64,000 nucleotides of DNA, taken from Actinocatenispora comari. GTDB lineage: Bacteria > Actinomycetota > Actinomycetes > Mycobacteriales > Micromonosporaceae. Under the pieces are notes generated by a model, which was not told the origin of the DNA, made no database searches, and was given only the letters and a program-made list of their open reading frames with translations. The stretch is from positions 1-64,000 of the forward strand of contig NZ_BOPO01000125.1 of assembly GCF_017312725.1 (NCBI RefSeq). Reading direction: 5' to 3'. The position numbers were made by a program, and so were the translations under genes. Shown here in pieces: positions 43,694 to 52,152 of the stretch (its first letter is position 1; every line of letters begins with the position of its first letter).

Positions 43694-44707
43694 TCAGCCG
43701 CCGATCGCGGACATCGGCCGGGACGGCTGCAGGAACGACGGGTCGTTGATCGCGTGCCCCGGCGCCTTGCCCCACATCGCCGTGCGCCACGCGGTTGCCA
43801 ACTCCTCGTCGGTGGCGCCGCCGCGCAGCCCGCCACGCAGATCCGCCTCGTCCCGGCTGAACAGGCACGACCGCACCTGCCCGTCGGCGGTCAACCGGGT
43901 CCGGTCGCAGTCGCCGCAGAACGGCCGGGTCACCGACGCCACGATGCCGACCCGGGCCGGCCCGCCGTCCACCAGCCAGGTCTGAGCCGGGGCGCTGCCG
44001 CGCTCCCGGTCGTCCGGTGCCAGCTCGTGCCGGGACGACAGCCAGGCCAGGATCTCGTCCGCGGTGACCATCCGGTCCCGACGCCAACCGTGCTGCGCGT
44101 CCAGCGGCATCTGCTCGATGAACCGCAGCTCCAGCCCGTGCTCCAGGGCGAAGTCGAGCAGCTCGGGCGCCTCGTCCTCGTTGAGGTCGCGCAGCAGCAC
44201 CGTGTTGATCTTCACCGGGGTCATCCCGGCCTCCGCCGCCGCGGTGATCCCGGCCAGCACGTCGGGCAGCCGGCGCCGGTGCGCCAACTGCTCGAACCGG
44301 TCCGGCCGCAGCGTGTCGAGCGAGACGTTCACCCGGTCGAGCCCGGCCGCGCGCAACGGCCCGGCCAGCCGGGCCAGCCCGATCCCGTTGGTGGTCAACG
44401 CCAGCTCCGGCCGCGGCGACAGCCGGGCCAGCTCGGTCACGATGTCGACCAGCCCCGGCCGCAGCAACGGCTCACCACCGGTCAGCCGGACCTGCCAGAC
44501 ACCCAGCCGCTCGACCGCGATCCGGCACAGCCGCACCACCTCGGCGTCGGTCAGCAGCTCCTGCCGCGGCAGCCACGGCAGACCCTCTGCCGGCATGCAG
44601 TAGCTGCACCGAAGATTGCACCGATCGGTCAGCGACACCCGCAGATCGGTCGCCACCCGACCAAACCGGTCGACCAGCGTCAGCGCCTTACGAGCCTCGA
44701 CGGTCAC
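43694..44707 (-). CDS. moaA: GTP 3',8-cyclase (radical SAM, molybdenum cofactor biosynthesis)
   Basis: A 337-residue radical SAM enzyme. The first 4Fe-4S cluster is bound by CNLRCSYC (DRCNLRCSYCMPAEGLPW). LTGGEPLLRPG is the SAM-binding GGE motif. The C-terminal cluster ligands are in CGDCDRTRLTADGQVRSCLF, and the chain ends in the essential Gly-Gly (SAIGG). It turns GTP into 3',8-cyclo-dihydro-GTP, the first step to the molybdopterin cofactor. GTG start at 44707. It lies 20 bp behind the alpha/beta-hydrolase gene and just ahead of moaD. Confidence 0.96.
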   Translation of the reverse strand: MTVEARKALTLVDRFGRVATDLRVSLTDRCNLRCSYCMPAEGLPWLPRQELLTDAEVVRLCRIAVERLGVWQVRLTGGEPLLRPGLVDIVTELARLSPRPELALTTNGIGLARLAGPLRAAGLDRVNVSLDTLRPDRFEQLAHRRRLPDVLAGITAAAEAGMTPVKINTVLLRDLNEDEAPELLDFALEHGLELRFIEQMPLDAQHGWRRDRMVTADEILAWLSSRHELAPDDRERGSAPAQTWLVDGGPARVGIVASVTRPFCGDCDRTRLTADGQVRSCLFSRDEADLRGGLRGGATDEELATAWRTAMWGKAPGHAINDPSFLQPSRPMSAIGG

Positions 44708-44727
44708 CCCACGACCGTATCGCGAAC

Positions 44728-45723
44728 CTACGACGGAAGGTACGCGTCGAGCCAGCGCGCGGTCTCCGCATAGACCCGTTCGCGCACCGGTTTGGCCGAG
44801 AGCACCAGATCGTGCATGCCGCCCTCGATCCGCAGCAGCGTGACGTGCCGGCCGAGCTTCGGCGACCAGCGCGCGATCTGGTCGGCGTCCAGCACCGTGT
44901 CGAACCGCTGCGCCTCCTCGCTCCAGCTGCGCGGGAACCGGCTGCCGGTCGAGCACATCACCAGCACCGGGCAGCGGATGTCGAGCCCGTAGTGCACCCA
45001 CCGGTGCGCCCGGCGCACCGCGCGAAACCAGCCGGCCCGCACCGGGAACCCGCCGAGCGGCTTCCAGACGGTGTCGAAGTCCCACTCGCCGTGCTGCTCG
45101 TGGTGCAGGCTGTACCCGTACACCCCGGCCTCGTTGGCCCGCACCACCGCGCTGGGCTTGAGCTTGCCGATCACGTCCAGCGCCTCGGTGCCGGGGGTGC
45201 GCACCAGCCAGGAACCCTGCATGTCCAGCCACGGGCTGTTCAGCACGACCGCGTCGACCAGGCCGCGCTCGCGCACCCAGTGCGCCCAGATCGCGGCGAT
45301 CAGGCCCCCGGTGGAGTGCGCGTTCAGCATCACCCGCCGGGCGCCGTACTCGGCCCGGATGATCCGCACCGCCTCGTCCAGCTCGGCGAAGTAGTCGCGC
45401 AGGTCGGTGATGTAGCCGGGGGTCTGGTGTTCGCGCAGCGAGCGACCGTACTTGCGGAGGTCAAGCGCGAAGAAGTCGCTGCCCCGGGCGGTGTGGAAGT
45501 CGGCCAGCTCGGTCTGGAAGAAGTAGTCGGAGAACCCGTGCAGGTAGAGCACCGCGTCACCGGACGGCGTGCCGGTGGGGCGGTGGTGCACCAGGGTGGC
45601 GACGACCTCGCCCTCGTCGTCGTCGGGCAGCGGGATGGTCCGTGCGGTGTAGCCGGTGCCGAGCACGTCGTCGGCCAGCTCGTCCGGGACCAGCTGGGCA
45701 CGCTCGGTCACCTCGTCGCTCAC
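44728..45723 (-). CDS. Alpha/beta-hydrolase (lysophospholipase-like)
   Basis: A 331-residue hydrolase. The fold is shown by AVLYLHGFSDYFFQTELADF, the Ser elbow VMLNAHSTGGLIAAIWAHW (nucleophile in HSTGG), PVLVMCSTGSRFPRSW near the acid residue, and LRIEGGMHDLVLSAKPVRE with the catalytic His. It resembles serine aminopeptidase S33/lysophospholipase proteins. GTG 45723 has AGGGGGAAG upstream and is preferred over the ATG at 45777. It is probably co-transcribed with moaA and moaD, although no cofactor role is evident. Confidence 0.87.
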   Translation of the reverse strand: MSDEVTERAQLVPDELADDVLGTGYTARTIPLPDDDEGEVVATLVHHRPTGTPSGDAVLYLHGFSDYFFQTELADFHTARGSDFFALDLRKYGRSLREHQTPGYITDLRDYFAELDEAVRIIRAEYGARRVMLNAHSTGGLIAAIWAHWVRERGLVDAVVLNSPWLDMQGSWLVRTPGTEALDVIGKLKPSAVVRANEAGVYGYSLHHEQHGEWDFDTVWKPLGGFPVRAGWFRAVRRAHRWVHYGLDIRCPVLVMCSTGSRFPRSWSEEAQRFDTVLDADQIARWSPKLGRHVTLLRIEGGMHDLVLSAKPVRERVYAETARWLDAYLPS

Positions 45724-45868
45724 GAGAGCTTCCCCCTCGTCGGAACGCCCACGACTCGCACGCTGCCCCGTACTCATGGGGCACAGTGTGCCATCGGAGA
45801 GCACGTACCCCGTGGGCATGTTGCGGCGGATCACAGCGGCCGAGAACGCGCTGCCCGGACCGAACCGG

Positions 45869-46123
45869 TCAGTGCACGGCGGCGAGACGGAGGCGGCTCC
45901 ACAGCGGCAACCGGGTGCGCTGCGCCTTCTTCTCGGACAGCTCGCGTTGCACGTCGGCCTTGGCCTTCTTGCCGGCCCAGCTGCGGGCGTCGGCGAAGTA
46001 TCCCTTGGGGTCCTTGAGCAGGCGAGATGCGCGATCACGCGGACTCTGGTCGGCGTCTCGCGCCTCGTCGTGCGCGGCCGAGCCGAGGAACGGCGCGCCG
46101 CATGCTTCGATCAAGCTCGACAC
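45869..46123 (-). CDS. Small conserved hypothetical protein
   Basis: An 84-residue protein with GTG start (MSSLIEACGAPFLGSAAH) and GGGGGT upstream. It is strongly charged and mostly helical (DPKGYFADARSWAGKKAKADVQRELSEKKAQR). There is no recognised domain. It lies between a hydrolase gene and a 16-bp palindrome that might be its operator. Confidence 0.55.
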   Translation of the reverse strand: MSSLIEACGAPFLGSAAHDEARDADQSPRDRASRLLKDPKGYFADARSWAGKKAKADVQRELSEKKAQRTRLPLWSRLRLAAVH

Positions 46124-46191
46124 CGGAGACCCCCATCCAGAACCGATCGGGTCCAGCCTGCCATGACCTTGCCTAGGTCGCCAACGCAACG

Positions 46192-46207
46192 ACGTTCGTC
46201 CGAACGT
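46192..46207. promoter_or_regulatory. 16-bp palindrome ACGTTCGTCCGAACGT
   Basis: Arms ACGTTCG and CGAACGT separated by TC, about 70 bp upstream of the small gene starting at 46123. The half-sites point the opposite way from an actinobacterial LexA box (CGAAC-N4-GTTCG). A dimeric repressor site is plausible; the regulator is unknown. Confidence 0.4.
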
Positions 46208-46370
46208 TGCTACGCACACTAATGCGCACTTGTCGAGCGGACTGTCCTAGATCCGTCAGCTCACGGCCTTGAAATCCGCCCGTTCGTGTGAGCGGCGGCA
46301 AGGTCGCGTCGCCCGACAGCGCGGAGGCGTCGAGGTGGGCGACAGCGGCGCGGCAGGCCAGGGCGGACGG

Positions 46371-47132
46371 TCACCGGTTCAGCCCAGCCGCCAGCAGCTC
46401 GCCCAGCAGCCGGACCAGCTCGCGGTCCTGGTCGTGCAGCGCGCCGCACTCCTCGGTGTCCACCGTCAGCAGGCCGAACTGGCGCCGCGCGGTCACCACC
46501 GGTACGACGATCAGCGACCGGTGCTTGTGGTCGTCGGTGACCCAGCCCGGCGGCGCCTGCACGGTCAGGTCCGGGTAGAAGCCGTCGGTGTCGGTGTCGA
46601 TCAGGTGGAACGCGGCGTCGCCCAGCGGGGTACCGGCGACGAACTCGACGGTGCCCGGCTCGGCCCGGCCGTAGTAGCCGACCAGCTCCAGCCGCCGGCT
46701 GCGGCCGCCGACCGCGCGGAAGTAGCAGGCCCGGGCGCCTTCCGGGGCGACCAGCTCGCAGGCGGCGGCCAGGACGATCTGGCGGGCCTGGCCCTGCAAC
46801 TGGTCCAGGTCGCCGCCGCGCGGTCGGGCGTCGCTGATCTCGCCCAGCAGGTACGCGAGCGGGGTCAGGACCCGGCCGACCACGATGCGCATCTGCTGGG
46901 TGGCGCGTTCGGCGATCTGCCGGGCGTCGGTGGCCCGCACCGATGCGGCGCGCTCCGCGTACATCGGCAGGCCGACGGAGACGGCGGTGAACGCCGCCGC
47001 GCCGGCGAACAGAAGCCAGAACGGCCAGCCGGTCGTCTGGCTCGCCACCGAGCCCAGCGCGAACGCGCCCACCGCCGAGCAGATCGCGATCGGACGGTAA
47101 TCGCGGACAACCCCGGACGAAAGGCGCGACAT
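46371..47132 (-). CDS. Two-helix membrane protein with GAF-like domain
   Basis: A 253-residue protein. Two N-terminal hydrophobic helices (IAICSAVGAFALGSV; WPFWLLFAGAAAFTAVSVGL) are followed by an amphipathic helix. From about residue 100 comes a GAF-like sensor domain (QIVLAAACELVAPEGARACYFRA, LELVGYYGRAEPGTVEFVAGT, HRSLIVVPVVTARRQFGLLTVDTEECGALHDQDRELVRLLGELLAA). It ends without an output domain. It could sense a small ligand and act through a partner. The start could also be 33 bp upstream. Confidence 0.78.
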   Translation of the reverse strand: MSRLSSGVVRDYRPIAICSAVGAFALGSVASQTTGWPFWLLFAGAAAFTAVSVGLPMYAERAASVRATDARQIAERATQQMRIVVGRVLTPLAYLLGEISDARPRGGDLDQLQGQARQIVLAAACELVAPEGARACYFRAVGGRSRRLELVGYYGRAEPGTVEFVAGTPLGDAAFHLIDTDTDGFYPDLTVQAPPGWVTDDHKHRSLIVVPVVTARRQFGLLTVDTEECGALHDQDRELVRLLGELLAAGLNR

Positions 47133-47246
47133 GATGCCACTTACCGTAGCCGCACGGTACGACAAGAGTCACTCCCCGGGAGTTGCGACACGGGTCACGG
47201 GCCGGCGAATCGTACATTGTCTGATTGATCCGAGCCGATCGGCGGT

Positions 47247-47765
47247 ATGAAAACAGGTATGAAGCCGGTACGGAGCCTCGCCCACGCCATGCTCGCCTCG
47301 GTGTTCGTGTCGGGCGGGATACACACCCTGCTGCACCCCGAACACGCGGCGAAACAGGCCGAGCCGGTCAGCCAACGGCTCGCCGCCGCCACCGAGAACA
47401 CCGCGCCGTGGCTGCCCACCGGGCCGGTCGCCGTCGTACGCGCGAACGCGGCGATCCAGGTGGGCGGCGCGGCGCTGCTCGCCAGCGGCAGACTGCCCCG
47501 GTTGGCGGCGCTCGCGCTGGCCGCCTCGCTGGTGCCGACCACCCTCGTCGGGCACGCCTGGTGGCGCTACCAGGACCCGGCGCAGCGGTCCAACCACCGC
47601 AACCACTTCCTCAAGAACGTGGCGATCCTCGGCGGCCTGGCGCTGACCGCGGTGGACACCCAGGGCCGCCCCGGACTCGGCTGGCGCGCCTCGCACGCCA
47701 CCGAGGTCGCCGCGAAGCGGGTCGGCCGGCTGCGCCGCCGCGCGGTCGAACGCGTCACGCCCTGA
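47247..47765 (+). CDS. DoxX-family membrane protein
   Basis: A 172-residue protein with four predicted helices and the DoxX/SURF4 pattern: ARSLAHAMLASVFVSGGIHTLLHP-like N-terminus, GPVAVVRANAAIQVGGAALLASGRLPRLAALALAASLVPTTLVGHAWW in the middle, and NHRNHFLKNVAILGGLAL with the conserved Lys-Asn. Members are poorly understood integral membrane proteins, some linked to thiol or redox stress in mycobacteria. ATG 47259 is a possible alternative start. Confidence 0.87.
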   Translation: MKTGMKPVRSLAHAMLASVFVSGGIHTLLHPEHAAKQAEPVSQRLAAATENTAPWLPTGPVAVVRANAAIQVGGAALLASGRLPRLAALALAASLVPTTLVGHAWWRYQDPAQRSNHRNHFLKNVAILGGLALTAVDTQGRPGLGWRASHATEVAAKRVGRLRRRAVERVTP

Positions 47766-47783
47766 CCGCTCGCCCCGCCCGTC

Positions 47784-47890
47784 ACGAGCCGGGCGGCGCA
47801 GTCGCGACCCGGCGGGTAGCGCCCGGTACGAGCCGGGCGGCGCGGCCGCGACCCGGCAGGTAGCGCCCGGTAGGAGCCGGGTGGCGCGGC
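47784..47890. repeat. 44-bp direct repeat, 2.4 copies
   Basis: Units beginning ACGAGCCGGGCGGCGC start at 47784, 47828 and (as AGGAGCC) 47872. Each contains CGACCCGGCGGGTAGCGCC and can form a short hairpin. It fills the gap between the DoxX and Nudix genes; its role is unknown. Confidence 0.75.
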
Positions 47891-47973
47891 GGGTGACGCA
47901 CGGCGTCGCCGCGCGGTGGGCGGTGCGCGGCGAGACTCGGTTTCCGGCAACCGATCGGCTACGCTTCGCTGGC

Positions 47974-48423
47974 ATGGCGCCCATCGGACACCGCATCGCG
48001 TTGATGGTTGTCGTCGGCCGTGGCGGGGCGCTGCTGATGCAGCTGCGCGACGCCGACGCCCGGGTCGACCCGAGCCGGTGGTCACCGCCCGGCGGCCACG
48101 TGGAACCCGGTGAGACCGCGGAACAGGCGGCCCGCCGCGAGCTGACCGAGGAGACCGCGCTGACCGCGACCGGGCCGGTGCATCCGGTCGCCGAGGGCAC
48201 CATGCCCGACCGGGTCAGCCCCGGCCGGCTGGTCGCCTGGCAGGTCTTCGCCACCGCGCTGCCCGTCACCCGCGACGACGTACGGCTGGGTGAGGGGCAG
48301 GCGCTGGAGTTCGTCGCGGCGGACAAGGTGCCACAGTTGGACCTGACCGACATCGCCCGCCAGGTGTTGCCGTCGTTCCTCGACTCGGACGCCTACCGCC
48401 GACTGGCCGCGGCGACCGAGTGA
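47974..48423 (+). CDS. Nudix hydrolase
   Basis: A 149-residue enzyme. The Nudix box is complete (GGHVEPGETAEQAARRELTEE followed by TAL), so it should bind Mg and hydrolyse a nucleoside diphosphate derivative. The substrate is unknown. The ATG lacks a ribosome site; TACGCT at 47960-47965 lies 8 bp upstream, as for a leaderless mRNA. It is convergent with the small gene after it. Confidence 0.88.
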   Translation: MAPIGHRIALMVVVGRGGALLMQLRDADARVDPSRWSPPGGHVEPGETAEQAARRELTEETALTATGPVHPVAEGTMPDRVSPGRLVAWQVFATALPVTRDDVRLGEGQALEFVAADKVPQLDLTDIARQVLPSFLDSDAYRRLAAATE

Positions 48424-48445
48424 CCGTCCGGACGAACCCGGCGAG

Positions 48446-48754
48446 TCAGCGCTGGGCGATCGGTGGCTCCGGGGTCGGCCACAGCGGCGGGAACGCCTTG
48501 TCCTCGGCCAGGTAGTCGGCCACCGGGCGGTTCGAGCTGCGCAGCATCGCCGCGTAGTCGAGCCGCGCGTTGCGCTCCTCGTCGAGGATCTGACCGACCT
48601 CCTCGGTCGACCCGCTGCCCAGCTCCAGCATGCTGTGCACCTGCTGGACCGACTGCCACCAACGCCGGTAGGCATCCATCAGCCCACGGGCGACCAGCGG
48701 CGGATCATCCTGGACTGCCGTTTCGGCGGCAGCCTGCGTCGCAACCATGCTCAT
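48446..48754 (-). CDS. Small conserved hypothetical protein, 102 residues
   Basis: ATG at 48754 with GGGGGAGTG upstream. The protein is helical and acidic, with a Trp-rich patch (DAYRRWWQSVQQVHSML), a central EEVGQILDEERNARLDYAAML and a Pro-rich end (FPPLWPTPEPPIAQR). No domain is recognised. The helical central region with WW recalls small secreted or regulatory proteins but has no WXG motif. Confidence 0.55.
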   Translation of the reverse strand: MSMVATQAAAETAVQDDPPLVARGLMDAYRRWWQSVQQVHSMLELGSGSTEEVGQILDEERNARLDYAAMLRSSNRPVADYLAEDKAFPPLWPTPEPPIAQR

Positions 48755-49152
48755 CTGCACTCCCCCCACATGCATTCCACCATCGGCCGGCGATGGCGCC
48801 GGTTGCGGACTCCGCCCCCGGAGTCACCTCAACCCGAAACGCCGCCCAACGGGCGCTCGCCGTTCCAACACCGAACCATGTGCACTGTCTGGTCGACACC
48901 CGAGCCGAGCCGGGCGGCAAGCCGCATAGTACGACGTGCCAACCAGCGACACCATAGGCCGCTGGACGGCGCGATGGGTAACACAATGGCCCCGTTGGAG
49001 GGAAGCGGAGGTCAAGTGTCGGGTTTCTGACCCAACGGCGCGAATCGGTGCGCTAACGCGTTAGAGCATCGTTACCGACCGAAGCGACCGAAAGCTGTCG
49101 GCCGCCACGATAACCCGGCACCGCGCAACCGTCCATTCCGGACAGAGGCGGG
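48755..49152. promoter_or_regulatory. Intergenic region with palindrome CTAACGCGTTAG
   Basis: No convincing gene in about 400 bp. A perfect 12-bp palindrome at 49053-49064, centred on ACGCGT, resembles LacI-family operators. It lies between the stop of moaE and the start of the 102-residue gene, whose distal promoter it may control. Confidence 0.4.
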
Positions 49153-49578
49153 TCAGGGACAGTTGACCCACTCGTCGGTACCGTCGGCGAACAGCTGGTG
49201 CTTCCACACCGGCAGCTGGGCCTTCACCTCGTCCACCAGCTGCCGGCAGGCGTCGAACGCGGCACCCCGGTGCGCGCAGGCGACCGCCACCACCAGCGCC
49301 GCGTCGCCGATCGCGAGCGGCCCGACCCGGTGCCCCACCGCGACCGCCTGCAGCTCCGGGCAGTGCGCCACCACGTCGGCGACCACCTTGCCGAGCACGT
49401 CGGGCGCGCTCGGATGCCCCTCGTACGTCAGCTCCCGGACGGTGCGGCCGTGGTCGTGATCGCGCACCACGCCCGCGAACGAGACCACCGCACCCGCGGC
49501 GCTGCGGGACACCGCCGCCTCGAACTCCGCCGGTACCAACGGTTTCTCGGTCACCTCGACCCGGACCAGCTCGGTCAC
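49153..49578 (-). CDS. moaE: Molybdopterin synthase catalytic subunit
   Basis: A 141-residue protein. Family motifs are AAGAVVSFAGVVRDHDHGRTVRELTYEGHPSAPDVL (with the RDH/R and substrate-binding region), VGHRVGPLAIGDAALVVAVACAHRGAAFDACRQLVDEVKAQLPVWKHQLFADG with the catalytic Lys in KAQLPVWKH. It transfers sulfur from MoaD thiocarboxylate to precursor Z. GTG 49578 has GGAGGTG upstream. It lies 31 bp downstream of the mog-moeA fusion, in one operon with moaC. Confidence 0.95.
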   Translation of the reverse strand: MTELVRVEVTEKPLVPAEFEAAVSRSAAGAVVSFAGVVRDHDHGRTVRELTYEGHPSAPDVLGKVVADVVAHCPELQAVAVGHRVGPLAIGDAALVVAVACAHRGAAFDACRQLVDEVKAQLPVWKHQLFADGTDEWVNCP

Positions 49579-49609
49579 TGCGACACCTCCGTCGGCGCTT
49601 GCGGTGCGG

Positions 49610-51655
49610 TCATGGCCGTTCCCCGGCACTGAGCGGGAACGGCAGGAACTCGGCCGGCTCGCCGACCCGGCCGGTGGCGCCCGGCGGTACCAGTACGAAG
49701 CCGTCCGCCCAGGCGAGACCGCGCAGCATCGCCGATCCGTTGTGCGGCAACGGGTAGGCCAGGCCGTCCGGTTCCAGCCGGGCGAGCGCGAGGTGGGTGT
49801 CGTCGCCGCGACCGGCGATCTCGGCGCCGAGCCGGACCCGGCTCAACCGCGGCACCGACCGCCCGGTGAGCCCGGCGACCAGCGGCCACACCAGCGTCAG
49901 CAGGCCGATCACCGCGGACTGCGGGTTGCCCGGCAGGCCCGCCACGAACCGGCCGCCGGGCAGCTTGGCCAGCACCATCGGGAAGCCCGGCCGGACCGCG
50001 ACGGTGTCCACCACGTACTCGGCGCCGAGCTGCGCGAGCGCCGGATGCAGGTGGTCGACCGGGCCGTGCATGGTGCCGCCGGTGGTGCACACCAGGTCCG
50101 CCGCGCCGGCGGCGGTCGCGATCGCCTCGACGTGCGCGTCGAGGGTGTCGCCGACCGGCGCCACCGGGGCGGAAACCGTTGGCAGCGCGCCGATCCGGGC
50201 CAGCCAGCCGGGCAGTTGCGGGCCGAGCGAGTCGCGCACCAGGCCGCGGCCCGGCAGGCCCTCGGTGAGCAGCTCGTCACCGAACACCAGCACCGTGGCC
50301 CGGGGCGGGCGGCGCACCAGCAGCTCGTCGTACCCGCACTGGGCGGCGACGCCGACCGCACCGGGTGTCACCGGGGTACCGGCCGGGAGCAGTTCCTCGC
50401 CCTTGACCGCCTCCTCGCCCGGGACCCGCCACTCCGGCGTCGGCCGGCGGGGCTGCCCGGAGACCAGGCCCTCGGCGTCCCGGGTCGAGTCCTCGACCCG
50501 GATGATCTGGTCGGCGCCCGGCGGCACCATCGCGCCGGTCGCGATCTCGACCGCCGTACCGTCGGCCAGCGCGACCGCGACCTGGCCGGCGAGCACCCGG
50601 CCGGACACCCGCCACGGGCCGGCGCCGCGCACCGCGTAGCCGTCCACGCTGGCGGTGGTGAACGCGGGCAGCGGGGTACGGGCCCGGACCGGCTCGGCGA
50701 GCGTCGCGCCGGCGGCGTCGGGCAGCGCGAGCCGGACCGGCTCCGGCGGTGCGGCCGCCCCGGCGGCGTGCGCGGCGATTCGGGCCGCCGCCCAGCCGAT
50801 CGAGCCGCCACCCGCATCGTGCCCGCGGGCGCCCGCGGCTCCCGGCCCGGTCACCTGTCCGTGGGCACCGTCGGCTCCCGGCGCGGCTGCGCCGTGGCTG
50901 TGGCCACCTACGGCTCCCGGCCCGGCTCCGACGTGGCTGTGGGTACCCGCGGCTCCCGGCGCGGCTGCGCCGTGGCTGTGGGCGCCCGCGGGTCCTGGCC
51001 CGGCCACGGCGGGGCCGGCGGCGGCGCGCGGGCCGGCGCTGGAGCCGGTCGCGGGGAGCACGGTGGTCTGCTCGGCGCCCCCCGGCGGTGCGGCGACCGC
51101 GGACGGGCTGCCGGCGGGCGCGGACGAGTCGGCTGCGGCGACCGCGGGCGGGACGCCGGCGGTCGCGTCCACCGGGCGCGGATGGTCACCGCCGCGCAGC
51201 TGGTCGACCGCGTGGGCCAGGATCGGGCCGAGCACGGCGAGTCCGTCGGCGACGGCGCCCCGCGAGCCGGCCAGGTTGACCACCAGGGTGCGGCCGGCGA
51301 CACCGGCGATGCCACGGGACAGCGCCGCGGTCGGCACCGTGCCCACGCCGTACGCCCGGACCGCCTCGGCGATGCCGGGGATCTGGTAGTCGAGCACCCG
51401 GGCGGTCGCCTCCGGGGTGCGGTCGGTGGGCGAGACACCGGTACCGCCGGTGGTGACGACGACGTCGACCCGGGCCGCGACCGCCTCGCGCAACGCCCGC
51501 TCGACCGGGTCACCGTCCGGTACGACCACGGGCTCGGTCACCGTGGCGCCCAGCCGGCGCAGACCGTCGACGAGCACCGGCCCGGTGGTGTCGGCGTACC
51601 CGCCGGAGGAGGCACGGTTGGAGGCCACGATGACCCGGGCCTGGAAGTCGGTCAC
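49610..51655 (-). CDS. moeA: Mog(MoaB)-MoeA fusion with His/Gly-rich linker, gephyrin-like
   Basis: A 681-residue protein whose GTG start overlaps the moaC stop (GTGA). Residues 1 to about 150 are a MoaB/Mog domain (VIVASNRASSGGYADTTGPVL, DVVVTTGGTGVSPTDRTPEAT, VVNLAGSRGAV), which adenylylates molybdopterin. Residues about 283-681 are MoeA (LPAFTTASVDGYAVRG, TGAMVPPGADQIIRVED, VCTTGGTMHGPVDHL, LPGNPQSAVIGLL), which inserts molybdate. The linker of about 125 residues is Ala/Gly/Pro-rich and contains repeated HSH units (GAHSHGAAAPG, GTHSHVGAG, GGHSHGAAAPG). The domain order G-linker-E equals eukaryotic gephyrin and lets the adenylylated intermediate pass directly between sites. Confidence 0.95.
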   Translation of the reverse strand: MTDFQARVIVASNRASSGGYADTTGPVLVDGLRRLGATVTEPVVVPDGDPVERALREAVAARVDVVVTTGGTGVSPTDRTPEATARVLDYQIPGIAEAVRAYGVGTVPTAALSRGIAGVAGRTLVVNLAGSRGAVADGLAVLGPILAHAVDQLRGGDHPRPVDATAGVPPAVAAADSSAPAGSPSAVAAPPGGAEQTTVLPATGSSAGPRAAAGPAVAGPGPAGAHSHGAAAPGAAGTHSHVGAGPGAVGGHSHGAAAPGADGAHGQVTGPGAAGARGHDAGGGSIGWAAARIAAHAAGAAAPPEPVRLALPDAAGATLAEPVRARTPLPAFTTASVDGYAVRGAGPWRVSGRVLAGQVAVALADGTAVEIATGAMVPPGADQIIRVEDSTRDAEGLVSGQPRRPTPEWRVPGEEAVKGEELLPAGTPVTPGAVGVAAQCGYDELLVRRPPRATVLVFGDELLTEGLPGRGLVRDSLGPQLPGWLARIGALPTVSAPVAPVGDTLDAHVEAIATAAGAADLVCTTGGTMHGPVDHLHPALAQLGAEYVVDTVAVRPGFPMVLAKLPGGRFVAGLPGNPQSAVIGLLTLVWPLVAGLTGRSVPRLSRVRLGAEIAGRGDDTHLALARLEPDGLAYPLPHNGSAMLRGLAWADGFVLVPPGATGRVGEPAEFLPFPLSAGERP

Positions 51656-52152
51656 GGTTGCCTCCCGTCGTCGGCCGGACGGATCCAGGTACCGGTCTTG
51701 CCGCCGTCCTTGCGCAGCACCCGGACCGCGTCGATGCCGGCCGCCGGGTCGACCGCCTTGATCATGTCGATCAGCGCGAGGCCGGCGGCGAGCACCGAGG
51801 TCAGCGCCTCCATCTCGACCCCGGTGCGGTCGGCGGTGCGCACCGTGGCTCGTATGTCCACTGTGGACTCGTGCGGTTCGAGGTCGACGACCACGCCGTG
51901 GATGGCGATCGGATGGCACAGCGGAACGAGGTCGGGGGTGCGCTTCGCGGCCATGATGCCGGCGATCCGCGCCACCCCCAGCGCGTCGCCCTTGGCCAGT
52001 CCGTTGGTTCGGATCAGGTCGAGCACCTCGGTGGTGGTACGCACCACGCCGGCGGCGACGGCACTGCGGACGGTGACGTCCTTGCCGGAGACGTCCACCA
52101 TCCGGGCCGCGCCCGTCTCGTCCACATGGGTCAGGCCGCTGGACTCGGTCAC
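51652..52152 (-). CDS. moaC: Cyclic pyranopterin monophosphate synthase
   Basis: A 166-residue enzyme that forms cPMP from the MoaA product. Conserved segments are LTHVDETGAARMVDVSGKDVTVRSA, AKGDALGVARIAGIMAAKRTPDLVPLCHPIAI (with LCHPI), TGVEMEALTSVLAAGLALIDMIKAVD and VRVLRKDGGKTGTW. It is first in the moaC-(mog-moeA)-moaE operon. MoaA and MoaD are encoded 7 kb away in the same orientation. Confidence 0.96.
   Translation of the reverse strand: MTESSGLTHVDETGAARMVDVSGKDVTVRSAVAAGVVRTTTEVLDLIRTNGLAKGDALGVARIAGIMAAKRTPDLVPLCHPIAIHGVVVDLEPHESTVDIRATVRTADRTGVEMEALTSVLAAGLALIDMIKAVDPAAGIDAVRVLRKDGGKTGTWIRPADDGRQP

Noticed and set aside
43694-44707. MoaA as the radical SAM maturase of the MREHNWS peptides
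   Set aside because: The protein has both cofactor-specific clusters and the C-terminal Gly-Gly of true MoaA, is operonic with moaD, and lies 8 kb from the array.
46192-46207. LexA (SOS) box
   Set aside because: Half-sites are in the inverse order with a 2-bp gap; the actinobacterial box is CGAAC-N4-GTTCG.
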